NCBI GenBank assembly: GCA_964550845.1
Contig: CAZKAD010000002.1
Location: 16,501-80,500 of the forward strand
Source of the DNA: CAYTKU01 sp964550845
Lineage (GTDB): Bacteria; Patescibacteriota; Patescibacteriia; Magasanikbacterales; UBA922
Direction: 5' to 3'
Length of the DNA: 64,000 nt
The notes beneath the pieces are model-generated. The model worked only from the letters and a program-made list of their open reading frames with translations. It made no database searches and was not told the DNA's origin. Positions 1-7,131 of this stretch are shown one piece after another (the first letter of the stretch is position 1; each line of letters begins with the position of its first letter). A program made the position numbers and the translations under genes.

Positions 1-501
1 GAAATCCTTCCACTGTCCATTTTGCTTCAAAAATTGCAACAACTTTTCTCCGCTCGAATTTTTCACATCAAATGCAAGACGATATCGCGAATACATTCCG
101 TGATCCACAAAGTATTTTTGAATCTTCGCAGATGTACAATCGAATTGCTTGAATTCTTCAGACAATTTTTGAGGGAGGGGAAGATGAGTTACATCTTCAT
201 ATGTGGTACCAAGAAAAACTTGCCATTCGAACTCTTCCTTCGATACACATGATGGTTCAACATCTTCATCACCAGACCAAAGTATTCCTTTTTCCGCTGC
301 AAGACGAAGAACATCAAGAACACGAAGCCAGTCTGCTTTTGGAACTGCATGAGTAAAGGAACAAATCGAATAACCTTGTTCAATGTTGACATTTTTTTGA
401 CCAATTTTTCGAGAAACTTCGTAAGTTCCTCGTGCATCACCTTGACTACTATCAATTTGAAAAAGAGGTCGAACAATCAGACAATCTTGAGGATATGACA
501 T
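1..501 (-). CDS. Family A paralogue, 3' end cut by window edge
   Basis: An open frame starts at the ATG at 501 (minus strand; first residues MSYPQDCLIVRPLFQID) and runs 167 codons without a stop to the window edge, so the C-terminus is missing. It shares the family A core with four other genes here: an N-terminal beta-strand pair, then KGILW, then EEFEWQVFLGTTY, then LPLPQKLSEEFKQF. Its closest neighbour is the next gene upstream, whose N-terminus MNFPRDCLIIR aligns directly. No enzymatic motif is visible and the function is unknown. The gene is easy to miss because it lacks a stop inside the window. Confidence 0.8.
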   Translation of the reverse strand, partial: MSYPQDCLIVRPLFQIDSSQGDARGTYEVSRKIGQKNVNIEQGYSICSFTHAVPKADWLRVLDVLRLAAEKGILWSGDEDVEPSCVSKEEFEWQVFLGTTYEDVTHLPLPQKLSEEFKQFDCTSAKIQKYFVDHGMYSRYRLAFDVKNSSGEKLLQFLKQNGQWKDF

Positions 502-588
502 TGGAGTTTTGAAGTTCGAAAATGTTTTGTTTTTCTGTATGATATTGACAATAATAATCAATTTTCTTATCTCGAAAGATGAGAAAGA

Positions 589-1155
589 TTACAAGAGTTT
601 CAAGACGTCAAAAAGTTGAGTCTCGAATTGTTGGAATAATTCAAGTTTTTGCTGATAATCCGGTTCAATTATATCAGCTATAACTCGATTATTTTGTTTG
701 AGAGTTTCAAGTAATTTGAGACGTGTTGAATCTAAAGAGTTCAAATCAATTACAATTTGAAAATTACTCAATCGATCTCCTGCAAGTAAACATTGTTCAA
801 TTTTATTTTCATCAAGAGTAAACTTTTCAAACTCTTCCGATAGTTGTTTCAGTTCAGGCACATCAAAAAAAGTTCCGTAGGAAGAAAGAAAAATTGCCCA
901 TGAAAACTTACTCCTTGATATTTGTTCCCGACGGGGAAAAATTTGCCAAACAAGACCTTTATTCAAAGCTTGAATAAAGAATTTAACCAAATTGAGATCT
1001 TCAAAAGAGGAATGAATATGTTCGTAATAAACTTCACCTCTCTCGGAAAGAGCAACATTTTTACCTTCTGTTTGCCGAGATATCTTATATGTCCCAACAG
1101 TTTCTCGGACACAAATTTCAATCCGAATAATTAGACAGTCTCGAGGAAAATTCAT
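589..1155 (-). CDS. Family A paralogue, unknown function
   Basis: Predicted 188 aa from the ATG at 1155 (MNFPRDCLIIR). The longer frame back to 1251 only translates a 15-bp tandem repeat as repeated NPSRI and begins at a non-ATG codon, so I reject that extension. The core shows FFIQALNKGLVW, then SRSKFSWAIFLSSY, then ELKQLSEEFEKF, and ends in FETQLFDVLKLL. The same layout recurs in the genes at 1-501, 22636, 23331 and 24118, so this is an expanded viral family. No signal peptide, transmembrane segment or catalytic motif is seen. Function is unknown. Confidence 0.8.
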   Translation of the reverse strand: MNFPRDCLIIRIEICVRETVGTYKISRQTEGKNVALSERGEVYYEHIHSSFEDLNLVKFFIQALNKGLVWQIFPRREQISRSKFSWAIFLSSYGTFFDVPELKQLSEEFEKFTLDENKIEQCLLAGDRLSNFQIVIDLNSLDSTRLKLLETLKQNNRVIADIIEPDYQQKLELFQQFETQLFDVLKLL

Positions 1156-1214
1156 TCTTGATGGATTGATTCTTGATGGATTGATTCTTGATGGATTGAT
1201 TCTTGATGGATTGA
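1155..1214. repeat. 15-bp direct repeat, four copies
   Basis: Four perfect tandem copies of TTCTTGATGGATTGA lie immediately upstream of the family A gene that starts at 1155 on the minus strand. They share its first base. They occupy the 5' leader and probably part of its promoter space. Confidence 0.9.
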
Positions 1215-1270
1215 GAATGATTTGAAAGTTATTATTTCTAAAACATAACAATTAAGAAGTCAATTTTTAC

Positions 1271-1306
1271 ATTGAATATTGAATATTGAATATTGAATAT
1301 TGAATT
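1271..1306. repeat. 8-bp direct repeat (ATTGAATA)
   Basis: About four and a half tandem copies of ATTGAATA lie in the divergent spacer between the family A gene and the Pif1-like helicase. A simple AT-rich microsatellite, possibly overlapping promoter elements. Confidence 0.85.
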
Positions 1307-1357
1307 TTATCATACAAGAAAATTGATCTCCCTTCATTTGGAAATAAAAGAAAAGGA

Positions 1358-2755
1358 ATGTCAACTGAAGGGGAAAAAGAGAATGTCGAAGAAATTAAAA
1401 TTCCCGAAGACGAATCAAAGATTGACGATGAAAAGATCGAAGAAGAGAAGGTTAATGATGAAAATTCGGAGAAACATTATTCCGATTTGAAATCGGCTAT
1501 CTTGAAAGGACATAATGTTTTTCTCACTGGTCCCGGAGGAACAGGTAAAAGTTACCTCATTCGGCGTCTGGTCAAAGAACTTGCCACTAATGCATACTAT
1601 CAAAATATTGCTCTGACCGCAACTACTGGAGTGGCAGCTGAAAATATTCAAGGATGTACTCTTCATTCATGGGCTGGGATCGGAATTGGTAATCGATCTT
1701 ATGATTATTACACAACTCGACTTCAAAAAGATGAAAACAAACGAGAATCGTGGACAAAGTGCAATCTTCTCATTATTGACGAAGTTTCGATGATGGGAAA
1801 GAAATTGTTCCATTTACTCGACCACATCGGAAAGGTACTTCGAAGATCAATTCGTCCATTTGGAGGAATTCAACTAATTTTTTGTGGGGATATGTGTCAA
1901 CTTCCTCCAGTTGAAGATGAATATTGTTTTACTTCAGGATTGTTTGATAAATGTCAATTTTATTTTATCAAACTCACTCATCCATGGAGATTTGTATCAG
2001 ACTTGGAATATTTTCAGCTTTTGTTGAGAGTTCGACTTGGTGAGCAAACTCCACAAGATATTGCTCGTCTTGAAACGAGAAAATGCTCGATGTTTCGAGA
2101 CTTGGGAAATGAAGAAGGTGCTCTTCGTCCAACTCGCCTCTTTTCACGAAAAATGGATGTTCAAGAAATGAACATTGAAGAATTGAATAAATTGCCTGAT
2201 CAAGAATATCATTATCAATCACATGATTCACTGATTCAGAAAAATCAAAAAGTCAAAATTAATCCTGAATATTACGAACAATTAATGGACAATCAACATC
2301 ATCGTTTGACTCGATTGAAAAAAGGTGCACAAGTCATGTTAACTCGAAATATTTCGATTGAGCGAGGTTTAATTAATGGATCACGAGGAGTGGTACTCGA
2401 ATGTCATGATTCAACTGTGATGGTCAAGTTTCGAAAATGCGAATATTTAGTCACACCTTCTACCGTTGAGTATGAAGATGAAAATTGTAAATATCGACGT
2501 GTACTGATGCCTCTTATTCTTGCCTGGAGCATGACCATTCACAAATCTCAATCGGCAACTCTTGATTATGTGATTGCCGATCTTGGAACAAGTTTATTCT
2601 CGAAAAATATGGGTTACGTGGTCTTATCAAGATGTCGTTCTCTTGATTCGATTTTTCTGAATAATTTATTGCCCGAACGAATTGAATGTGATCCATTGGC
2701 AAAAGAATTTGAGAAAAAGATTGATCGACAACTCGAGAAACAAAAGACGAGTTAA
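1358..2755 (+). CDS. Pif1-like DNA helicase (SF1)
   Basis: 465 aa. After an acidic N-terminal stretch of about 40 residues comes Walker A GPGGTGKS at residues 58-65. It is followed by TTTGVAAENIQGCTLHSWAG (motif Ia region), LLIIDEVSMMGKKL (Walker B) and FCGDMCQLPPV (motif III). The C-terminal signatures are MTIHKSQSATLDYV and VVLSRCRSLDSIFL. These are the ordered motifs of Pif1/RRM3 helicases, which translocate 5' to 3' on single-stranded DNA and act in replication, recombination and G-quadruplex or R-loop removal. Length fits compact viral members. The ATG at 1358 follows a repeat-rich divergent spacer. The next gene starts 43 bp downstream on the same strand. Confidence 0.93.
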   Translation: MSTEGEKENVEEIKIPEDESKIDDEKIEEEKVNDENSEKHYSDLKSAILKGHNVFLTGPGGTGKSYLIRRLVKELATNAYYQNIALTATTGVAAENIQGCTLHSWAGIGIGNRSYDYYTTRLQKDENKRESWTKCNLLIIDEVSMMGKKLFHLLDHIGKVLRRSIRPFGGIQLIFCGDMCQLPPVEDEYCFTSGLFDKCQFYFIKLTHPWRFVSDLEYFQLLLRVRLGEQTPQDIARLETRKCSMFRDLGNEEGALRPTRLFSRKMDVQEMNIEELNKLPDQEYHYQSHDSLIQKNQKVKINPEYYEQLMDNQHHRLTRLKKGAQVMLTRNISIERGLINGSRGVVLECHDSTVMVKFRKCEYLVTPSTVEYEDENCKYRRVLMPLILAWSMTIHKSQSATLDYVIADLGTSLFSKNMGYVVLSRCRSLDSIFLNNLLPERIECDPLAKEFEKKIDRQLEKQKTS

Positions 2756-2798
2756 ACTTGCACAGGATTAGTTAAACATCTCTCTTCTTGGATAAAGA

Positions 2799-3161
2799 AT
2801 GGAGACTTTTCAAACTTGTTTTAATCAATGTTCACTTTCGGCTGACAGTTTGACTGAATTACTTTCAATTGATTCAAATCAATTCGAAGTTTTGAAAGTC
2901 CACGAATGGACTGTCAATTTGTCAAAAACATCAGTTAAACTAAAATGTCAGTCAATTGAATTGTATTGGAACTATTCAATCGAAGAAGTTGAAATTTTTA
3001 TTTTCTTTGAACTACTTGCTTTACAGGCACAAATTAAAAGATATTCGAGTCAGTTTCTTCTCTCTTCATCAAGCAATTTTTCGGGAGATGCGTCTCTCTC
3101 CTCTTCCGGAAGTTCATTTTGCCTCGTCACGTCTTCAACAGAAGAATCACTGTCTCTGTAA
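2799..3161 (+). CDS. Hypothetical protein, overlaps convergent gene
   Basis: Predicted 120 aa from the ATG at 2799. Residues about 28-75 have an alternating beta pattern followed by a helix, a layout like the small family B proteins at 24.7-26.1 kb. The last third is a serine-rich tail that exists only because the frame continues opposite the 3' end of the convergent zinc-finger gene (112-bp tail-to-tail overlap). No known domain is recognised. The N-terminal two thirds are likely coding; the serine-rich tail is less certain. Confidence 0.55.
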   Translation: METFQTCFNQCSLSADSLTELLSIDSNQFEVLKVHEWTVNLSKTSVKLKCQSIELYWNYSIEEVEIFIFFELLALQAQIKRYSSQFLLSSSSNFSGDASLSSSGSSFCLVTSSTEESLSL

Positions 3162-3565
3162 TCAGGATCTTGATCATAATCATTTCTTGGATCTTCATCG
3201 TCATGACAAAAATCGTCATCTTTGTGTTCAAGCCCATATTGACGAGCTTGATTGAAAGTTTTCTGATCAATCTTCAATTCAAGTGAAAAATTAGTCAAAG
3301 AAAGTTCCCTGTTGTTCGGTTCGCGAATGAAACATTCAGGACAAAGATCAAAATCGCATTCAACACAGGAAAACATTCCGTAAATCTTTTCGGTTCTGTT
3401 GATGGAGCGAATTAATAGGTAATCACGTTGACAGCAGTCGCAAATTCGGTACCAAATACTTGACGAATGAGTCGAAGGGCATTGAATTCGATCAACGTTG
3501 AAGAAGAATTTATGTGGATGATTTGGGTAATTGTACAAAGTGGGGGAAATTGTATGAGTTTCCAT
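3050..3565 (-). CDS. Cysteine-rich (ZZ/DC1-like) zinc-finger protein
   Basis: 171 aa. Residues about 40-80 carry two CxxC pairs spaced as in treble-clef ZZ/DC1/C1-like fingers: ICDCCQRDY, then FSCVECDFDLCPECF. The C-terminal half is highly acidic (DDDFCHDDEDPRNDYDQD) and ends in a Glu/Asp-rich tail. Zinc binding and a protein-protein role are inferred from the cysteine spacing; no RING cross-brace is evident. The ATG at 3565 is abutted by the hairpin-repeat array: the linker reads GGTTAAATGG into the start codon, so the repeat supplies the leader. Confidence 0.75.
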   Translation of the reverse strand: METHTISPTLYNYPNHPHKFFFNVDRIQCPSTHSSSIWYRICDCCQRDYLLIRSINRTEKIYGMFSCVECDFDLCPECFIREPNNRELSLTNFSLELKIDQKTFNQARQYGLEHKDDDFCHDDEDPRNDYDQDPDYRDSDSSVEDVTRQNELPEEERDASPEKLLDEERRN

Positions 3566-3658
3566 TTAACCAGTCTCGAAAAGACGTTTAACCAGTCTCG
3601 AAAAGACGTTTAACCAGTCTCGAAAAGACGTTTAACAAGTCTCAAAGAGACGTTTAAT
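3566..3658. repeat. Hairpin-linker repeat array (3.5+ copies)
   Basis: Tandem 22-bp units made of linker GTTTAACCA and a small hairpin. Three copies have GTCT-CGAAA-AGAC and the last has GTCTC-AAA-GAGAC, a stem change that keeps pairing. The array sits between two minus-strand genes and runs into the start codon of the zinc-finger gene. No unique spacers, so not CRISPR. Confidence 0.9.
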
Positions 3659-3738
3659 TAATTCAAAGAACGTTGTGGAAATAATATTCTCCGAAAAGAA
3701 TATCATTTTTAACCAATTCAAAAAGTCTTGAAGAGACG

Positions 3739-4035
3739 TTAAATTAAAATTAGTCGAATTATATCTTCCTCTAAAATTTGATCTGCTTCAAATATAGCTG
3801 TCCTTAACAGCTGAATAAACCAAGTACGAATAACAATCAATCCTTCTTCCGATAAAACGACTTCAATTTTTGACTGTTTATCAAATAAAACAAGAGTTAA
3901 TCCATGTGTCCGATCTTCAATTTGATGACTGCTAAACAATTCGCTCTTTTTGGCTTCATTTACAAGCTTTTCGAACGAAATTGCTAAAAAGAGGGAATTT
4001 TGAAATGACTCTTGTTTTTGCTGAACAAGGTCCAT
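3739..4035 (-). CDS. Hypothetical small protein
   Basis: 98 aa from the ATG at 4035. Predicted as an N-terminal helix, a beta-hairpin (LTLVLFDKQSKIEVVLSEEG) and a C-terminal amphipathic helix. That beta-hairpin-plus-helix plan recurs in several small genes of this window, such as the family B genes near 25 kb. No known domain. A promoter-like AAAATTGATTATTTTTTT lies about 40 bp upstream, back-to-back with the one for the gene at 4151. Confidence 0.7.
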   Translation of the reverse strand: MDLVQQKQESFQNSLFLAISFEKLVNEAKKSELFSSHQIEDRTHGLTLVLFDKQSKIEVVLSEEGLIVIRTWFIQLLRTAIFEADQILEEDIIRLILI

Positions 4036-4074
4036 GATAAACTTCCTTTAGTTGATTAAGACGATTTTAAGATT

Positions 4075-4094
4075 GAAAAAAATAATCAATTTTG
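4075..4094 (-). promoter_or_regulatory. Promoter-like AAAATTGATT motif (minus gene)
   Basis: On the minus strand this reads GCAAAATTGATTATTTTTTT, about 40 bases before the ATG at 4035. With the plus-strand copy at 4107-4120 it forms a divergent pair in one 115-bp spacer, the clearest evidence that the motif marks promoters. Confidence 0.6.
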
Positions 4095-4106
4095 CTTCAT
4101 CATTAC

Positions 4107-4120
4107 AAAATTGATTTTTA
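4107..4120 (+). promoter_or_regulatory. Promoter-like AAAATTGATTTTTA motif (plus gene)
   Basis: AAAATTGATTTTTA ends 30 bases before the ATG at 4151 and mirrors the minus-strand copy in the same divergent spacer. Confidence 0.6.
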
Positions 4121-4150
4121 CTTTGTGATATTGGTTCGAAAAATAAACTA

Positions 4151-4558
4151 ATGAAGTTTCAAACTGTCTACGGAGTTTTAATCTCAGAAACAGATTTGTT
4201 ATCTTCTGTATCTCCGAAGAATGAGAGCAAATATCATCTTTCAATAGCTCAACTTCAGCCAATATTTAATCGGCGCGATTCGATCGGTGATGCAACTATA
4301 GAAAAATATTTTCCGGGTTTGCTTCATTTGATCAAAGAATGGGAACTTCGTTTACTTCCGGCACCAAACTATATGTGTCCTCAAAATCGGCCACATTATG
4401 TTTTCGGTCTCTTCTCAGAGAATATTAACTTTCATATTTGCCCAACAGAAGAAATGAAACAAACATTAGTGATGTTGAAGAAATATTTCAATATCAATCA
4501 GGAATGTAAATATTTTTACTTTAATCCGAAGGCGTTTAACCACTTCAATAAGTCTTGA
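4151..4558 (+). CDS. Hypothetical protein
   Basis: 135 aa, no recognised domain. The sequence is mixed alpha/beta with several aromatic residues and three cysteines, and no signal peptide or membrane segment. The last codons (KAFNHFNKS and stop) are encoded by a degenerate GTTTAACCA hairpin-repeat copy, so a repeat insertion appears to have set the C-terminus. The next gene starts 18 bp downstream on the same strand and may be cotranscribed. Confidence 0.7.
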   Translation: MKFQTVYGVLISETDLLSSVSPKNESKYHLSIAQLQPIFNRRDSIGDATIEKYFPGLLHLIKEWELRLLPAPNYMCPQNRPHYVFGLFSENINFHICPTEEMKQTLVMLKKYFNINQECKYFYFNPKAFNHFNKS

Positions 4559-4576
4559 AGATACGTTTAAGTAAAA

Positions 4577-5173
4577 ATGATTTTTTCTCTCTGCGGAGAT
4601 GAAAAATTCAAAGCTCCCGACATTTTCGTCAAAAAAGATTCATCAATGTTGTTCTATTTGATTGAACGTGGATCTCGAAAGATGCTCATTTCACTTGAGT
4701 CTGCAAATCAGGAACTACTTGATATTTTCCATCTCTTCTTTTCGAATAGCAGAAGAAAAACCCTGATTTCGGAGGCAAAAGATGTTTCTGGAAAATACTT
4801 CCATCTTTATTCTCGTACATTTCTCGAGGATGGACAAAGAACAGATGAATTTCATCTTTTCTTTGATGATGTGAGCGATCATCCTCAACGACAGTGGGGT
4901 AATCAAATTCCAGGATTAAATACCTACCAAAAAACATTTTTCTGGGAACTTTACATCCGAGGACCAATTTCTCAAATTGTTAAGTTGTCTCCTCAAGAGA
5001 TGAACGTGCCTGTTCCATCTCCCTTCTTAACACAGCAATCAAGCTATCGAAAGGAACCTGTGCATTCTTCAACGAAAAAGCAAGATTATTTGCCTTATGG
5101 AGATACTCTTTCGATGCTTACCTTAAGATCTCCAGATCAAAGAAGAGTGGTTCGAATTCGACCAAGAGCATAG
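4577..5173 (+). CDS. Hypothetical protein
   Basis: 198 aa from the ATG at 4577, no recognised domain. The N-terminal 75 residues have the beta-hairpin-plus-helix pattern (LFYLIERGSRKMLISLES, then a hydrophobic helix). The C-terminal 60 residues are polar and basic, ending RVVRIRPRA, and look disordered. The ATG at 4577 lies inside a promoter-like AAAAATGATTTTTT, so initiation could instead be at the in-frame ATG at 4646 (175 aa). The coding-like residues in between make me keep the longer form. A hairpin follows the stop. Confidence 0.7.
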   Translation: MIFSLCGDEKFKAPDIFVKKDSSMLFYLIERGSRKMLISLESANQELLDIFHLFFSNSRRKTLISEAKDVSGKYFHLYSRTFLEDGQRTDEFHLFFDDVSDHPQRQWGNQIPGLNTYQKTFFWELYIRGPISQIVKLSPQEMNVPVPSPFLTQQSSYRKEPVHSSTKKQDYLPYGDTLSMLTLRSPDQRRVVRIRPRA

Positions 5174-5186
5174 TTAGAAATATTCC

Positions 5187-5202
5187 TTTCTTTTCGAAGA
5201 AA
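5187..5202. terminator. Gene-junction hairpin, TTCG loop
   Basis: TTTCTT-TTCG-AAGAAA lies 13 bases after the stop of the plus-strand gene and 15 bases before the stop of the convergent gene. It suits both 3' ends. Confidence 0.55.
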
Positions 5203-5216
5203 GAAATTAATTATCA

Positions 5217-5834
5217 CTAAATAAATTTAACCGGAAAATCAGCCTGCAGTGTACCTGGAATTGGGCAATCAATGTCTCCGAGATGAACTTTCTTATCTCG
5301 AGACCACTTTTTGAGTAAATTACTTGAACATTTCTCAAAGACAAGAACATGGTATCCTCCACGGGTCTCAATAATAGTTGGAGGAACGTTTTCAACTTTA
5401 AGATCTTCAAGGAGTTCGGGAAGATCCTTTTTATCATCAAGATCAAAAGAGAGGCATTCGGTTTTTGCCGAAGATCGCCTGACTGCAGAGATCAATTCTC
5501 GATCTAATTCGCGAGTTTGATTGTTATCAACGAAACGAGACATAAATCTTTTCAACAGTAATCGTTCAGCTTCATCTTTACTTCTTCCGTTAGTAGTTGA
5601 ATAAAAGGCGAAATGCCCAGTTTCATTTCGGAGCGCAAAATTCAGCAGTTCAACTTCTTCTCGAAATTGTTCGGCTGTCAAAGAATTGCACAGTAAAAAT
5701 CTTTCTTTTTTGTTTGTTCCTCCATATTTCGCACGATCAATGGTAAAAATCACTTGAAGGGTAGATGAAGATTGAATCAATTGAGCAAATCTTTCGATTT
5801 GAGCTGGATCATGAATTCGAGACTTGATTTCCAT
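5217..5834 (-). CDS. Possible primase-like (AEP-like) protein
   Basis: 205 aa from the ATG at 5834. Around residues 125-180 it shows CLSFDLDDK, a helical spacer and then IIETRGGYHVLVFEK. A D-x-D style acidic pair followed by a GGYHVL strand resembles the catalytic core of small archaeo-eukaryotic primase-like proteins in large viruses and phages. No zinc finger or helicase part is present. An AEP-like fold is an inference from motif shape only; the N-terminal 110 residues match nothing I recognise. The ATG follows a degenerate GTTTAAC repeat. Confidence 0.65.
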   Translation of the reverse strand: MEIKSRIHDPAQIERFAQLIQSSSTLQVIFTIDRAKYGGTNKKERFLLCNSLTAEQFREEVELLNFALRNETGHFAFYSTTNGRSKDEAERLLLKRFMSRFVDNNQTRELDRELISAVRRSSAKTECLSFDLDDKKDLPELLEDLKVENVPPTIIETRGGYHVLVFEKCSSNLLKKWSRDKKVHLGDIDCPIPGTLQADFPVKFI

Positions 5835-5882
5835 TTAAGTAGACTGAAAAATGTTTAACTCTCAAAAGGACCTTGAGGATGT

Positions 5883-7079
5883 TTAACCATATAAAACTGG
5901 TGGGCCATAAGGATTAGTCATCACTGGATCGGCACCGATTGCAATCTTCCGTTTACTTTCAAACAAATGGGATACACCAGGAATAACATCATCACCTGGA
6001 AGATTCCAAGTCGTTTGTGGAGCCGAATAATGATAGCGATTTTTAATTCCATAAGTTGGGTCAGTATAAGCCAGATATTCGACTGTATTGCTAATTGGAA
6101 CGTCAGCCATTGAAACTTCGGGCATCTTGTTTTCAAGTAGTGCAAGTTCTTGATGGTCATACTTTTCAACATTACTAACTGCCGAAGGATTAACTGTCAC
6201 TTGTAGATCATATTTGTCTTTCAATTTCGTCTTTGATTCAATCACCAATTCAACAACTGCCGTTGGAGCTGATTGCTTAACAGTCCAAGTATAATCTTTC
6301 AATCTAATCGTCTTTCCTTGGAAAGGTAGCTCGAGGATTGAATGAGCAGCAGCTGCCATTGCAACTGCCATTGGATCTTTGAGTTTGAGGGGAACTGTTA
6401 TTTCTCCATCAGAAAGTGTTGTTTTGGCAACTGGTGTAATCAATGTAATCAAATCTCTATCGCGAATATACTTAATTGTTCTTACACGAGTCGCAGTTGT
6501 TTCCTCTGTCGGAGCAACTACACCTTCCATTGCTGAATAAGGTTTGTAAGTGATACTTGGTTTAACACCTTTTTCAACACGATCAGTCTTGGTGTAGACT
6601 GCCGAAGGAACAACAGTAGTCACAATCTTTTTTGACGTCAAAGCAATTTGACTTGGATGAATCGGATGATTAATATCGGCATAAGGAGTTTCAGTTGGAA
6701 AAGACACTGATGTCAAAGGACGAGGTTCTTGCGAATAATAATCCATCGGCAATCTTCCCTCCATTTGGTAATGCCAACCTCCCGGAGGTTGACTAAATGG
6801 ATCGGTTGCAATTATTCCTTTTCCAATACCTGAAGGCTGTTTGAGTTCTTGATTCAAATATAGACTACCGGCTTGACCCATTCCCTGAGCAGGATTATTC
6901 GCCCTCGGAAACTTACGGATATATTCCGACATATCATGATTCTCGGAGTTTTGAATCACTTCTCCAATATCGACTTTGTCGTTTCTCGGTGCCATTCGTT
7001 GTTCATAATATTTGTTTGCACCGATATTTGAAACCCGGTAATCCAAATCAAGTGTATCGTATTTCGGGAATCCGAACAT
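5883..7079 (-). CDS. Probable virion structural protein
   Basis: 398 aa from the ATG at 7079. The N-terminal 130 residues are polar, proline- and glycine-rich (QPPGGWHYQMEGRLPMDYYS). Residues 160-330 are Thr/Val-rich with strong beta alternation, and the C-terminus is again Pro/Tyr/Gly-rich. This composition is usual for virion proteins and unlike an enzyme, and the protein lacks catalytic motifs or membrane segments. I do not see the conserved blocks of a double-jelly-roll capsid protein. It is divergently paired with the D5 replicase gene. Structural role is inferred. Confidence 0.75.
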   Translation of the reverse strand: MFGFPKYDTLDLDYRVSNIGANKYYEQRMAPRNDKVDIGEVIQNSENHDMSEYIRKFPRANNPAQGMGQAGSLYLNQELKQPSGIGKGIIATDPFSQPPGGWHYQMEGRLPMDYYSQEPRPLTSVSFPTETPYADINHPIHPSQIALTSKKIVTTVVPSAVYTKTDRVEKGVKPSITYKPYSAMEGVVAPTEETTATRVRTIKYIRDRDLITLITPVAKTTLSDGEITVPLKLKDPMAVAMAAAAHSILELPFQGKTIRLKDYTWTVKQSAPTAVVELVIESKTKLKDKYDLQVTVNPSAVSNVEKYDHQELALLENKMPEVSMADVPISNTVEYLAYTDPTYGIKNRYHYSAPQTTWNLPGDDVIPGVSHLFESKRKIAIGADPVMTNPYGPPVLYG

Positions 7080-7088
7080 TTCTTTGTT

Positions 7089-7105
7089 AAAAAAAATTGA
7101 TATTG
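7089..7105 (+). promoter_or_regulatory. Promoter-like AAAAAATTGATATTG motif
   Basis: A variant of the recurrent AAAATTGATT element, about 27 bases before the ATG of the D5-like gene, in a 52-bp divergent spacer. Confidence 0.5.
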
Positions 7106-7131
7106 TTTAATTTTTATTTAAAGTAACTAAA

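Noticed and set aside
1156..1251. N-terminal NPSRI repeat extension of the family A gene
   Set aside because: It begins at a non-ATG codon and only translates the 15-bp tandem repeat; paralogues start at the equivalent of the ATG at 1155.
5883..7079. Major capsid protein
   Set aside because: It looks structural, but conserved double-jelly-roll capsid blocks are not visible, so only a generic virion role is given.
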